NCBI RefSeq assembly: GCF_900107965.1
Contig: NZ_FNVU01000003.1
Span: 310,001 to 374,000, forward strand
Length of the DNA stretch: 64,000 nucleotides
Direction: 5' to 3'
From: Actinacidiphila yanglinensis
GTDB lineage: Bacteria; Actinomycetota; Actinomycetes; Streptomycetales; Streptomycetaceae
Both the position numbers and the translations under genes were made by a program. Every line of letters starts with the position of its first letter. Within the stretch, counting starts at the first letter, position 1. This document shows positions 24,441-33,640 of the stretch, piece by piece. The notes beneath the pieces were generated by a model, which ran no database searches, was not told where the DNA came from, and saw nothing but the letters and a program-made list of their open reading frames with translations.

Positions 24441-26282
24441 ATGTGCGGAATCACCGGATGGATCTCCTACCAGCGTGACCTGGCGACGCAGCGGCCCGTC
24501 GTCGACGCGATGACCGAGACCATGTCCTGCCGCGGGCCCGACGACCGGGGCACGTGGATCAGCGGACCGGCCGCGCTCGGCCACCGCCGGCTCGCCATCA
24601 TCGACCTGCCCGGCGGCCGCCAGCCGATGAGTATCGACGCCGAGGGCGGCACGGTCGCCATGGTCTACTCCGGGGAGACCTACAACTTCACCGAGTTGCG
24701 CGCCGAACTGGTCGGCCGCGGGCACCACTTCACCACCGACTCGGACACGGAGGTGGTGCTGCGCGGCTACCTGGAGTGGGGCGAGGACGTCGCGACACGG
24801 CTCAACGGGATGTACGCCTTCGCGATCTGGGACGACCGCGTGAGCAGGCTCGTGATGATCCGGGACCGGATGGGCATCAAGCCCTTCTACTACCAACCGA
24901 CCGCCGACGGCGTGCTGTTCGGCTCCGAGCCCAAGGCGATCCTGGCCAACCCGCTGGCGGAGCGGACGGTGTCCCTCGACGGCATGCGGGAACTGCTGGT
25001 CCTGGTCAAGACCCCCGGGCACGCCTTCTGGGACAACATGCGCGAGGTGGAGCCGGGGACGGTGGTGACCGTCGACCGCGGCGGCGTCCGCGCCCGCCCG
25101 TACTGGTCGCTGGAGACCCGGCCGCACACCGACGACCGGCAGGCCACGATCGCGCACGTCCGTACCCTGCTGGAGGACATCGTGCGCCGGCAGCTCGTCG
25201 CCGACGTGCCGCGCTGCACGCTGCTGTCCGGCGGCCTGGACTCGTCCGCGATGACCGCGCTGGCCGCCCGCCGGCTCGGCGAGTCGGGGGAGACCGTACG
25301 CAGCTTCGCGGTGGACTTCGTCGGGCAGGCGGAGAACTTCGTCGCCGACGAGCTGCGGCTCACCCCCGACACCCCGTACGTGCACGACGTGGCCCGCACC
25401 TCAGGCACCGAGCACCAGGACATCGTGCTCGACTCCGACCAGCTCGCCGACCCCGCCGTCCGCTCCCAGGTGATCCGCGCCAGGGACGTGCCCGCGGGCT
25501 TCGGCGACCTGGACGCCTCGCTCTACCTGCTGTTCAAGGCGATCCGCGAGCACTCCACGGTGGCGCTGTCGGGGGAGTCCGCCGACGAGGTCTTCGGCGG
25601 CTACCTCCAGTTCTTCGACCCCGACGCCCGCGCGTGCACCACGTTCCCCTGGCTGACCAGCTTCGCGCGGCACTTCGGGGACGACGAGAGCGTCCTCACC
25701 GAGGAGTTCGCCCGCAGCCTCGACCTGGACGGCTACGTGCGGGACACCTACGCCACGGCCTCCGCCGAGGTGCAACGGCTGCCGGGCGAGAGCGACTTCG
25801 AGTTCCGGATGCGCACCCTCTGCTACCTGCACCTGACCCGTTTCGTGCGGGTGCTGCTCGACCGCAAGGACCGCGCCAGCATGGCGGTCGGCCTGGAGGT
25901 GCGGGTGCCGTTCTGCGACCACCGCCTGGTGGAGTACGTCTACAACGCCCCCTGGGCCCTGAAGTCCTTCGACGGCCGTGAGAAGAGCCTGCTGCGCGAG
26001 GCGACCGCGGACGTGCTGCCGCGCTCGGTCTACGACCGGGTGAAGAGCCCGTACCCCTCCACCCAGGACCCGGCCTACGCGGTCGCCCTCCAGGGCCACG
26101 TCAAGGAGGTGCTGTCCCGGCCGGGCCACCCGGTGTTCGACCTCATCAGCCGCAAGCGGATGGAGCAGCTGGTCCGGATCGACACCCCGCAGATCATGCA
26201 GGCGTCGCGCCGCGGCCTGGAGCGGACCCTCGACCTGGCGCTGTGGCTCGACATGTACAAGCCGACGCTGAAGCTGGCCTGA
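24441..26282 (+). CDS. asnB: Glutamine-hydrolysing asparagine synthase
   Basis: A 613-aa AsnB-type enzyme making asparagine from aspartate, glutamine and ATP. Cys2 (MCGITGW) is the glutaminase nucleophile, with RGPDDRG and the GE-YNF loop in the N-terminal Ntn domain; the PP-loop SGGLDSSA lies near residue 263 in the synthetase domain, followed by SGESADEVFGGY. The length fits the actinomycete single-chain form. GGAGA six bases before the ATG supports the start. It stands alone, ended by a strong terminator. Confidence 0.92.
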   Translation: MCGITGWISYQRDLATQRPVVDAMTETMSCRGPDDRGTWISGPAALGHRRLAIIDLPGGRQPMSIDAEGGTVAMVYSGETYNFTELRAELVGRGHHFTTDSDTEVVLRGYLEWGEDVATRLNGMYAFAIWDDRVSRLVMIRDRMGIKPFYYQPTADGVLFGSEPKAILANPLAERTVSLDGMRELLVLVKTPGHAFWDNMREVEPGTVVTVDRGGVRARPYWSLETRPHTDDRQATIAHVRTLLEDIVRRQLVADVPRCTLLSGGLDSSAMTALAARRLGESGETVRSFAVDFVGQAENFVADELRLTPDTPYVHDVARTSGTEHQDIVLDSDQLADPAVRSQVIRARDVPAGFGDLDASLYLLFKAIREHSTVALSGESADEVFGGYLQFFDPDARACTTFPWLTSFARHFGDDESVLTEEFARSLDLDGYVRDTYATASAEVQRLPGESDFEFRMRTLCYLHLTRFVRVLLDRKDRASMAVGLEVRVPFCDHRLVEYVYNAPWALKSFDGREKSLLREATADVLPRSVYDRVKSPYPSTQDPAYAVALQGHVKEVLSRPGHPVFDLISRKRMEQLVRIDTPQIMQASRRGLERTLDLALWLDMYKPTLKLA

Positions 26283-26290
26283 CGCGCACC

Positions 26291-26334
26291 GGGCCCGGGA
26301 GAGGGGGCGCCCGCCGCCCGCTCCTCCCGGGCCC
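26291..26334. terminator. Bidirectional terminator after asnB
   Basis: GGGCCCGGGAG pairs perfectly with CTCCCGGGCCC (11 bp) in the gap between the convergent asnB and tetR genes; the loop is GC-rich and could extend the structure. Confidence 0.65.
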
Positions 26335-26357
26335 GTCGTGCGGGACCGCGGGCGCGG

Positions 26358-26966
26358 CTACGGCAGGTGCGCGGCGACCGCCCGGCGGATCGGGGCCAGG
26401 TCCAGGTCGGTAGCGATCGCCGTCTCGTCCGGTGCCTCGTCGCGCGGCTGCTCGACGCCGAACAGGGCGCGGGCGAAGCGCGGGTAGACGGTGAGGCCGA
26501 GCAACTCGTCGGTGACCGCGGCGCTGGCGGCGGGGGACATCCGGTGGCGTTCGGTGAGGAACGCGGCCAGGCGTTCGTGGACGGTGGTGAAGATCGCGTC
26601 GAAGTAGCGGGCCGCCGCGTCGGGTTGCCGGTCGGCCGCCGCGATGCCCAGCCGGGAGGTGCGCAGCGTGGGCGACCACAGGAGCATCTGGAGGAAGCGC
26701 CCGCAGAACAGGACGACCGCCTCCGCGGTGTCGTCGCTGTAGTCCGCGGGCGTCCTGAGCTTGTCGAGGTACAGCTCGCGCACCAGGTCGACGACGGCGA
26801 GGAAGAGGTTGTCCTTGCTCTCGAAGTGCGCGTACAGGGTCCGCTTCGAGGTCTCGGCACGCGCGGCCACCACGTCCATCGACGCGCGCTCGAAGCCCAT
26901 CTCCAGGAAGACGTCCTTCGCCGCCCACAGGATGTGCTTCCGCAGTTCGTCACCGCGCTTCGCCAT
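26358..26966 (-). CDS. TetR/AcrR-family regulator of the NmrA-like oxidoreductase
   Basis: A 202-aa repressor: helix-turn-helix DVFLEMGFERASMDVVAARAETSKRTLYAHFESKDNLF (residues about 18-55), then a C-terminal ligand domain of the AefR-like type. The ATG at 26966 follows GAGAGGA; the frame is open further, across the operator, and that part is unlikely to be translated. It is divergent from the NAD(P)-binding gene with a perfect palindrome between them. Confidence 0.87.
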   Translation of the reverse strand: MAKRGDELRKHILWAAKDVFLEMGFERASMDVVAARAETSKRTLYAHFESKDNLFLAVVDLVRELYLDKLRTPADYSDDTAEAVVLFCGRFLQMLLWSPTLRTSRLGIAAADRQPDAAARYFDAIFTTVHERLAAFLTERHRMSPAASAAVTDELLGLTVYPRFARALFGVEQPRDEAPDETAIATDLDLAPIRRAVAAHLP

Positions 26967-26999
26967 GCGGCGTCCTCTCTTGCTGCTGTTCTCGGGCCG

Positions 27000-27030
27000 C
27001 GAAGTAAACGGTACGGTAGAGTTTACTTCG
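27000..27030. promoter_or_regulatory. TetR operator, perfect 10-bp-arm palindrome
   Basis: CGAAGTAAAC and GTTTACTTCG flank 11 bases in the tetR/NmrA divergent promoter region. The spacer holds TACGGTAGAG, which could provide -10 elements. It is the obvious binding site for the adjacent TetR protein. Confidence 0.75.
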
Positions 27031-27063
27031 TTCGCCGCCGCCGTCACCGGTCAGGAGAGGTAC

Positions 27064-27987
27064 ATGATCGTCGTCACCACACCCACTGGCAACATCGGGC
27101 GCCAGGTCCTCGGCAACGTCCTGGCCCCGCACTCCTCCGCTGCCGGACATCCTGCCGAGCCGGTCCGGGTGATCGCACGCGACCCCTCCCGCCTCGCCCC
27201 CGACGTGCGCGGACGCGTCGACGTCGTCCAGGGTTCGATGAACGACCCGGAGGTGCTGGCCCGTGCGTTCGCGGGCGCGGACACCGTGTTCTGGCTGGTG
27301 CCGCCGTACTCCGAGGGCGCGGAGGCCGACGGGTACGCGGTGGACTTCACCCGGCCGGCGTGCGCGGCGATCACCGCGCAGGGCGTCCGGCGCGTGGTCG
27401 CGGTGACCGGGATCGGCCGGGACGACGCACCGGGCGCGCCCGGTCCGGGGGCGCCGGTCCGCGGCGGGCTGGGCACGCGGGCCCTGGACGAGCTGATCCG
27501 GAGCACCGGCGTGCACTACCGGTCGCTGCGGCTGCCCGCCTTCATGGAGAACCTGCTCCGGCAGGTCGCCCCGATCCGCAGCCAGGGCGCGTTCTTCCTG
27601 CCGGTCTCCGGGGACCGGCGGATCCCGACCTGCGCCACCCGGGACGTCGCCGCCGTCGCGGCCGGGTTGCTGCTCGACGGCTCCTGGACCGGCCAGGAGG
27701 GCGTCCCGGTGCTGGGCCCCGAGGACCTGTCGTACGACGAGATGGCGACGGTCATGTCCGACGTGCTGGGTCGGCCCATCCGGTTCCGGCAGGTCCCCGG
27801 GGAGGTCTTCAAGGCCGACCTGATGCGGCACGGAATGCCGGACGCGTGGGCACAGTCGGTCGTGGACCTGCTCGCGGAGGTCGATCACGGCCTCTACGAC
27901 GCCGAGCCGCGCACCCCGGCGTCGACCACGCCGACGAGCTTCCGCCAGTGGTGCGAGGAGGTGCTCAGGCCGGCCGTGGCCGGCTGA
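27064..27987 (+). CDS. NmrA-like NAD(P)-binding oxidoreductase
   Basis: A 307-aa atypical short-chain dehydrogenase: MIVVTTPTGNIGRQVL is the Rossmann nucleotide loop (TGxxGxx), with ARDPSRL as the cofactor-specificity stretch and VAVTGIGRD next. The catalytic Tyr-x3-Lys is not evident, as in NmrA/TMR/HSCARG-type proteins, which sense redox cofactors or reduce quinones. AGGAGAGG before the ATG is a good site. Control by the divergent TetR is expected. Confidence 0.83.
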   Translation: MIVVTTPTGNIGRQVLGNVLAPHSSAAGHPAEPVRVIARDPSRLAPDVRGRVDVVQGSMNDPEVLARAFAGADTVFWLVPPYSEGAEADGYAVDFTRPACAAITAQGVRRVVAVTGIGRDDAPGAPGPGAPVRGGLGTRALDELIRSTGVHYRSLRLPAFMENLLRQVAPIRSQGAFFLPVSGDRRIPTCATRDVAAVAAGLLLDGSWTGQEGVPVLGPEDLSYDEMATVMSDVLGRPIRFRQVPGEVFKADLMRHGMPDAWAQSVVDLLAEVDHGLYDAEPRTPASTTPTSFRQWCEEVLRPAVAG

Positions 27988-28047
27988 ACAGGGGGCTGAG
28001 TGCGGGCGCGGGCCTGGGCGCGGGCCGCACGCCTGCGCGGCCGGCGG

Positions 28048-28755
28048 CTACCAGGGCAGCGGACCGTTGACGTCGAAGTACCCTCCGGTCGGGCCGTCCG
28101 GGCCGATCCGCGCCATGCGGACGATGATCTCCGCGCCCTGCTCGACGGTCTGGAAACCGGTGCGCCCGTTCAGATCGGTCGCGGTGTAGCCGGGCTCCAC
28201 CGCGTTGATCCGGAACTCCGGGAACGCCTTCGCGTACTGCACCGTCAGCGCGTTGACCGCGCTCTTCGACACGGGATAGGCAACTCCCGGGTACGCGTGC
28301 GTCGGTGTGCCCACGTCGGTGAGCCGGCTCATCGAACCCAGGCCGCTGCTCACGTTCACCACGACCGGGGCGGCCGACCGCCGGAGCAGCGGCAGGAACG
28401 CGTGTGTCACCCGCACCACGCCGAAGACGTTCGTCTCGAACAGCGTGCGCATTCCCTCGGCGGTGATGTCGGCGGCGCCGATGATGCCGTTGTCCGCCGT
28501 CCGCGCCTCGATGCCGGCGTTGTTGACGAGGACGTCGATCCCGCCGTCGGCCTCGACGGCCTTCGCGGCGGCAGCGACCGACGCGTCGTCGGTGACGTCG
28601 ATGACGACGGCCCGCGCGCCCAGTTCCTCGGCGGCGCGGCGCCCGCGCTCGGCGTCGCGGCTGCCGATGTAGACGGTGTGGCCCGCGGCGACGAGCCGGC
28701 GGGCGGTCTCGCGGCCGAGCCCCCTGTTGGCTCCGGTGATCAGTGTGGTGGTCAT
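28048..28755 (-). CDS. Short-chain dehydrogenase/reductase
   Basis: A 235-aa classical SDR: TLITGANRGLGRETARRL (TGxxxGxG cofactor loop), DVLVNNAGIEA, the catalytic Ser in VVNVSSGLGS, and YPVSKSAVN giving the Tyr-x3-Lys. The loop followed by GSRDAERG suggests NADP(H) preference. The substrate is unknown. It is convergent with the NmrA-like gene, separated by 60 bases. Confidence 0.86.
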   Translation of the reverse strand: MTTTLITGANRGLGRETARRLVAAGHTVYIGSRDAERGRRAAEELGARAVVIDVTDDASVAAAAKAVEADGGIDVLVNNAGIEARTADNGIIGAADITAEGMRTLFETNVFGVVRVTHAFLPLLRRSAAPVVVNVSSGLGSMSRLTDVGTPTHAYPGVAYPVSKSAVNALTVQYAKAFPEFRINAVEPGYTATDLNGRTGFQTVEQGAEIIVRMARIGPDGPTGGYFDVNGPLPW

Positions 28756-28879
28756 GCGTCCAGCCTGGTGCAGGCCGGCGCGACCGGCCAGGCTCCTCTC
28801 TTCCTGGGACGGCGGGTACCGGGCTGGACGGCGGGTGAGGCCGTGACGGGCGCCGGCTCACGTGCCGGCCGGGCGCCGG

Positions 28880-29632
28880 TCAGGCCGCGAGGTCGGCGGC
28901 CAGCCAGGTGGGGACGCCGCCCAGCAGGGTGTGCAGGCGGGCCGCCTCGGTCCGCAGCCGCTCGGACTCGGCCGGGTCCGTGGTGACGGTGGCCAGGGAC
29001 AGCAACGCGGGCGCGGTGCCCACGAGGTGGCCCAGCGAGACGCGGATGCGCAGCGACTCGGCAAAACCGTGCCGGGCCTCGGCGAGATCGCCCTCGGCCG
29101 CCGCCAGGCCGGCGAGGTGGCGCCAGGTGGACGAGGTCAGGAGCGAGTCGCCGTGGGCGACCGCGCCCGCGTGGGCGCGGCGGTAGGCGGCGCGGGCCGC
29201 GGCCGGGTTCTCGGCGATGTTCTCGGCGACCAGGCCGCGCCGGAAGTCCAGCAGCGGCCGGCCGGGGGAGCCCGGACCGAGCAGCGCGGCGCTGCGGCCG
29301 AACGCCGCACGTGCCTCGTCGGCGCGGTCGCGGACCGAGAAGACCGTCGCGCCGTAGGCCAGGCAGCCGCGCTCGGACGCGGCCGCGCCGCGCTCCTCGT
29401 CGGTGCCGGCCAGCGCCTCGGCGGTCCGCAGCGCGTCCTCCGCCTCGGCCCATCCGTCGACCTGGTAGAAGCACGCCTCGACCAGGAGTTCCGCCCTGCT
29501 CAGTGCGGCCCCGGCGTCGTCGGAGGTGAACGGCGCGAGGAGCGCCGCGGCCTCCGCCCAGCAACCGCGTGCCCGCAGCCGCCACACGTCCGGTACCCCG
29601 ACCACCGATTCCGACAAGGCGGTGTCCGCCAC
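28880..29632 (-). CDS. TPR-like helical repeat protein of unknown function
   Basis: A 250-aa Ala/Leu/Glu-rich protein whose spacing of paired helices (AEAEDALRTAEALAGTDEER; AARAAYRRAHAGAVAHGDS; AEARHGFAESLRIRVSLG) suggests tetratricopeptide-like repeats. No DNA-binding, enzymatic or membrane domain is visible. It resembles the C-terminal helical part of large streptomycete regulators, standing alone. The GTG at 29632 has GGGGGAG five bases upstream; an ATG at 29686 is possible. An inverted repeat lies about 150 bases upstream. Confidence 0.6.
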   Translation of the reverse strand: MADTALSESVVGVPDVWRLRARGCWAEAAALLAPFTSDDAGAALSRAELLVEACFYQVDGWAEAEDALRTAEALAGTDEERGAAASERGCLAYGATVFSVRDRADEARAAFGRSAALLGPGSPGRPLLDFRRGLVAENIAENPAAARAAYRRAHAGAVAHGDSLLTSSTWRHLAGLAAAEGDLAEARHGFAESLRIRVSLGHLVGTAPALLSLATVTTDPAESERLRTEAARLHTLLGGVPTWLAADLAA

Positions 29633-29780
29633 AGCATCTCCCCCAAGCGCGTCTTCGAGCCAGTGCGAGCAAGTGCGGGTGTGCATGCGCGGTCCGTGCA
29701 GGTGTGAGCGTGCACACGCGCAGTGGCGGAAGTTCAGCACGCGGAAGGGGCCCGCGCCAAGGGGTCGGAGATCACTTCTT

Positions 29781-29800
29781 GTGAAAGGGATCACTTTCAC
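29781..29800. promoter_or_regulatory. Inverted repeat GTGAAAG...CTTTCAC upstream of the TPR-like gene
   Basis: Perfect 7-bp arms with a 6-base spacer; the element GATCACTT occurs twice (29770 and 29790), interleaved with the arms. An operator for an unidentified regulator is likely, since the surrounding sequence is otherwise plain. Confidence 0.45.
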
Positions 29801-29878
29801 TAGCGCACGAACGGCGCACACCGGAGGCACCTCACGGCCACAATCCGGCAGCCGTCAGCTCATCTTTCCGTTGATCTC

Positions 29879-31735
29879 TCAGCTCATCCGCAGGGCGAGG
29901 AAGAAGTCCAGCTTGTCCTCCAGCCGCGCCAGGTCCCGCCCGGTGAGCTGCTCGATCCGCCCGATCCGGTACCGCAGCGTGTTGACGTGCAGATGCAGCC
30001 GGCTCGCGCACCTGGTCCACGATCCGTCGCAGTCGAGGAACGCCTCCAGCGTCGGGATCAGCTCGGCGCGGTGCCTGCGGTCGTACGCGTGCAGCGGGTC
30101 GAGCAGGCGGGCGGTGAAGGCACGGCGCACGTCGTCGGGAACGAAGGGCAACAGCAGGACGTGGGAGGCCAGTTCGTCGTCCCCGGCGACGCAGACCCGG
30201 CCGGGTCGGGCGGCGGCCACCCGGCGGGCGTGCCGCGCCTCCTCCAGAGCGCCGCGCAGGCCCTCGGGGGAGTGCACGGCCGCGCTCACGCCGATGGTCA
30301 GCCGGCCGTCCTCGCCCAGGCCCCGGGCCAGCGGGCCGCGGACGGCCGCCAGCAGCCGGTCGGCCCGCAGCGGGACCGGTTCGGCGCCCGCCGGGGCACC
30401 GTTTCCGGCCGGGCGGTCGGCTCGGGCGCCCGAGCCGAGTGAGCCCGGGGAGCCCGCGGATTCGGGCGAGTCGGGGGCGTCGGCGGCGCCGCCCACGCCC
30501 GACGGGGCCGCCGGACCTTGGACCGCGCCGGGCGCGTCCTCGTCCGAGCCGGCGCTGCCCGCGCCCGGTGCGCCCGCGCGGGCCGGTGCCGGCCGGCCCG
30601 GCGGGACGAGCGGGACCAGCGCCATCGCCCGGTCGTCCGCCACCGCCACCGCCACCCGGTCCGCCGCTTCCGCGCCCGGCTCCGCGGGTTCCGCCAGCAA
30701 CTCCTCCAGCAGGGCCCGCGCCACCGGTCCGGGTGCCGCCTCGGGGCCCGCGTCGTCCCAGTCCACCCGGGCCACCACGATCTGCCACTGGGGCGGCGCC
30801 CCGCCGCCCGGCAGCAGCACCGGTGTCGCCGCCCGCAGCCGCGCGCCGATCTCGGACGGCGCCGCGCCGCCCCTGACCAGCTCGAACACCTCCGTGGCCA
30901 GGCGCCGCCGGACCGCACGCGCCGCGTCCCGGCGTTCCCGCTCCACCCCGATCAGCCGGGTCACCCCGCGCAGCAGCTCCAGCCGTTCGGCCGGCCAGTC
31001 CCCGGCGTCCGCCTCCACCGCCAGGAACCAGTCCGACAGCACCGTGGCGCGGACGTCGGCGCCCGGGGCGGTCCGCACCGGGAAGAGCGAGTACGTCCGG
31101 CCGCCCTGCGCGGTGGCCCGGTACGGCGCCGGCCGCCCGGTCCGGCTCGCCGCCTGCTGGGCGCCGGCCAGTTCCGCGCGCACCGGGGCGGGGAGCGGCT
31201 GCCCGGCGCCGCCGATCTCCCGCCCGGTCGAGGACAGCACCCATGCCCGCAGGTCCAGGTCGCTGCCGAGCAGGTCGAGCACGGCGTCGGGCCCGCCGCC
31301 GGCCGGCCCCGCGGACATCAGCCGGCGGTGCCGGTCCACCACCGCCGCCAGGTCCCCGGCACGCTCGCCGGACACCTGCCGGACCACGTACTCGGTGATC
31401 GTCGCGAAGGCCACCCGCTCGTCCACCGCGAACAGCGGCAGCCGGTGCCGTGCGCACGCGTCCACCAGGTCCTGCGGGATCGGGCCGACCCCGGCCTCGC
31501 CCGCGGCCAGCGCGGCCACCCCCGCCGCGGACAGCAGCCGGACGAAGGGCTCGGAGTCCTCCGGTCCGTGCCGCCACGCGAGCCCGGTGAGCACCAGCTC
31601 GCCACCGGTGAGGTAACGGCTCGGGTCGCGCAGGTCGGTGGTCATCACCCCGCGCACGGTGCGGTCCAGTTCGTTCTCGCCGCCGAGCAGCCGCAGACCG
31701 AGTGCGTCGGTGTCCCGCAGGGTGCTCAGCCGCAT
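29879..31735 (-). CDS. PucR-family transcriptional regulator of purine catabolism
   Basis: A 618-aa regulator. The N-terminal PucR domain (LSTLRDTDALGLRLLGGENELDRTVRGVMTTDLRDPSRYLTGGELVLTGLAW) senses a ligand; the C-terminal PucR-type helix-turn-helix is WTRCASRLHLHVNTLRYRIGRIEQLTGRDL, near residues 575-605. A low-complexity Ala/Gly/Pro insert (about residues 410-480) is a likely linker. The ATG at 31735 follows GAGG. It is divergent from the xanthine dehydrogenase operon, the expected target, which matches the known role of PucR proteins in purine use. Confidence 0.88.
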   Translation of the reverse strand: MRLSTLRDTDALGLRLLGGENELDRTVRGVMTTDLRDPSRYLTGGELVLTGLAWRHGPEDSEPFVRLLSAAGVAALAAGEAGVGPIPQDLVDACARHRLPLFAVDERVAFATITEYVVRQVSGERAGDLAAVVDRHRRLMSAGPAGGGPDAVLDLLGSDLDLRAWVLSSTGREIGGAGQPLPAPVRAELAGAQQAASRTGRPAPYRATAQGGRTYSLFPVRTAPGADVRATVLSDWFLAVEADAGDWPAERLELLRGVTRLIGVERERRDAARAVRRRLATEVFELVRGGAAPSEIGARLRAATPVLLPGGGAPPQWQIVVARVDWDDAGPEAAPGPVARALLEELLAEPAEPGAEAADRVAVAVADDRAMALVPLVPPGRPAPARAGAPGAGSAGSDEDAPGAVQGPAAPSGVGGAADAPDSPESAGSPGSLGSGARADRPAGNGAPAGAEPVPLRADRLLAAVRGPLARGLGEDGRLTIGVSAAVHSPEGLRGALEEARHARRVAAARPGRVCVAGDDELASHVLLLPFVPDDVRRAFTARLLDPLHAYDRRHRAELIPTLEAFLDCDGSWTRCASRLHLHVNTLRYRIGRIEQLTGRDLARLEDKLDFFLALRMS

Positions 31736-32192
31736 CGTCCTCGCCTCGTCCTTGCTCTCAGCCCGTCGGACAGCCCGCGGGTCCGCCGGTGCGGCGGCTC
31801 GCCGGTCCGCCGGTCCGCCGCGGCGACGGCCGGCCGCCGCTCCGGTGCCGGTGCGTGCCGCTGCCGCCGTCCGCTGCCACCGCGCCGTGTGCTGCACCCT
31901 TCCGGGTGCCGCGTGCGTGCCGCCGCTACGCCGTCCGGGGTGTCCCGCGCCGGGTGATCACCGGCGCCACCCGCGAAGTGTGCGGCACTCGTGTTGCCGG
32001 TGGGATGCGGCGACGTTTCGCGACAGCCCCTTTCGGAGGAATGTACAAGACCTACCGGCTGGCCAGCCAAGTGCTTCATGCGTTCGGTGACTGCACTCGG
32101 ACGGCCCCGCGGCCGTGTACTGGCCGCACGCCGCGTGTACAGGACAGGAACAGCCCCGCCGCCATCCGGATTCAGCCCGAGAAGAGACCCTC
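31736..32192. other. Divergent promoter region of pucR-like and xanthine dehydrogenase genes
   Basis: No gene seen in 457 bases. It contains a perfect GGCTGGCCAGCC palindrome (32057-32068) and two CGTGTAC repeats near 32114 and 32145; any of these could bind the PucR-type regulator. Confidence 0.5.
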
Positions 32193-33062
32193 ATGGAATT
32201 CCTGCGCCCCGCCAGCTGGCAGGAGGCGCTCGCCGCAAAGGCCGAGCACCCCGCGGCCGTGCCCATCGCCGGCGGCACGGACGTGATGGTCGAGATCAAC
32301 TTCGACCACCGCAGGCCCGCGTACCTGATGGACCTGAACCGCGTCACCGAGCTCCAGGAGTGGGAGATCGGCGCGGACACCGTACGCCTGGGCGCGTCCG
32401 TCCCCTACACGAAGATCATGGAGCACCTGCGGACCGAACTGCCGGGGTTGGCGCTCGCCTCCCACACCGTGGCCTCCCCGCAGATCCGCAACCGCGGTGG
32501 CGTCGGCGGCAACCTCGGCACCGCCTCCCCGGCCGGCGACGCGCACCCCGCGCTGCTGGCCGGCGGGGGACAGGTGGAGGCCGCGTCCGTGCGGGGCACC
32601 CGGATGATCCCCCTCGACGACTTCTACCTCGGGGTGAAGCGCAACGCGCTGGAGCCCGACGAGCTGATCAGGGCGGTGCACCTGCGCAAGGCGAGCGGCC
32701 CGCAGCAGTTCTCCAAGGTGGGCACCCGCAACGCCATGGTGATCGCGGTCTGCGCGTTCGGCATCGCGCTGCACCCCGACACCCGTACGGTGCGCACCGG
32801 CATCGGCTCGGCCGCGCCGACCCCGATCCGGGCGAGGACCGCCGAGGAGTTCCTGACCGCCGCGCTGGACGAGGCCGGGCTGTGGGACAGCCGCGGGCCC
32901 GTACCGCCGTCGGTGGCAGGGCAGTTCGCCGACCTGGTGGCCGGCGCGGCCAACCCGATCGACGACGTACGCGGCACCGCCTCCTACCGCCGGCACGCGC
33001 TGGGCGTGATGGCCCGCCGCACCCTGGGCTGGACCTGGCAGGAGTACCGCGATGCGAACTGA
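32193..33062 (+). CDS. Xanthine dehydrogenase FAD-binding subunit
   Basis: A 289-aa flavoprotein subunit that passes electrons from the iron-sulfur clusters to NAD+. PIAGGTDVMVE and ASPQIRNRGGVGGNLGTASPAGD are the FAD-pyrophosphate motifs of the CO-dehydrogenase flavoprotein family; the C-terminal lobe (RRHALGVMARRTL) closes the domain. The ATG at 32193 is the first start matching the family N-terminus MEFLRPASWQEAL. It is the first gene of the purine operon; the 2Fe-2S gene follows after 99 bases. Confidence 0.9.
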   Translation: MEFLRPASWQEALAAKAEHPAAVPIAGGTDVMVEINFDHRRPAYLMDLNRVTELQEWEIGADTVRLGASVPYTKIMEHLRTELPGLALASHTVASPQIRNRGGVGGNLGTASPAGDAHPALLAGGGQVEAASVRGTRMIPLDDFYLGVKRNALEPDELIRAVHLRKASGPQQFSKVGTRNAMVIAVCAFGIALHPDTRTVRTGIGSAAPTPIRARTAEEFLTAALDEAGLWDSRGPVPPSVAGQFADLVAGAANPIDDVRGTASYRRHALGVMARRTLGWTWQEYRDAN

Positions 33063-33161
33063 CGCCCCAACTCACGCCAGGGAGAACCGAGTTCGGCACG
33101 CGGCCGCCCGCCCGAACGGCGCGCCGGAGGGATCGACGACGAAGGCAGCGAGGAGAGAGCC

Positions 33162-33638
33162 ATGCGCGTGACGATGACCGTCAACGGGCGGCCGCAGGAG
33201 GCGGACGACGTATGGGAGGGCGAGAGCCTGCTGTACGTGCTGCGCGAGCGCATGGGGCTGCCGGGCTCCAAGAACGCCTGCGAGCAGGGGGAGTGCGGTT
33301 CCTGCACGGTCCGGCTGGACGGCGTGCCGGTCTGCTCCTGCCTGGTCGCGGCCGGCCAGGCGCAGGACCGCGAAGTGACCACGGTGGAGGGCCTGTCCGG
33401 CGAGGACGGCGAACTGTGCACCGTCCAGCAGGCGTTCGTGGACGCGGGCGCCGTGCAGTGCGGCTTCTGCACGCCCGGACTGCTGGTCGCCGCCGACGAG
33501 TTGCTGGAGCGCAACCCGGAACCGACCGACGGCGACATCCGCGAGGCGCTGTCCGGCAACCTGTGTCGCTGCACCGGCTACGAGAAGATCCTCGACGCGG
33601 TCCGCCTGGCGGCCGCCCGTACCGGGCAGGCGGTGTGA
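33162..33638 (+). CDS. Xanthine dehydrogenase 2Fe-2S subunit
   Basis: A 158-aa electron-transfer subunit with two clusters: the ferredoxin-type CEQGECGSC...C motif (about residues 43-63) and the helical-domain CGFCTPG...CRCTG motif (about 103-140). GAGGAGAG before the ATG is a strong site. Its stop overlaps the GTG/ATG region of the molybdenum subunit gene, indicating translational coupling. Confidence 0.93.
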   Translation: MRVTMTVNGRPQEADDVWEGESLLYVLRERMGLPGSKNACEQGECGSCTVRLDGVPVCSCLVAAGQAQDREVTTVEGLSGEDGELCTVQQAFVDAGAVQCGFCTPGLLVAADELLERNPEPTDGDIREALSGNLCRCTGYEKILDAVRLAAARTGQAV

Positions 33639-33640
33639 GC

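Noticed and set aside
24224..24478. Possible 84-residue ORF beginning MTMPSTEG before asnB
   Set aside because: No ribosome binding site, weak third-position GC pattern, and it overlaps the asnB start.
32041..32286. GGAGGAATG with a following short frame as a leader peptide of the xanthine dehydrogenase operon
   Set aside because: The GGAGG is only one base from the ATG, the frame runs into the dehydrogenase gene out of register, and no hairpin follows.
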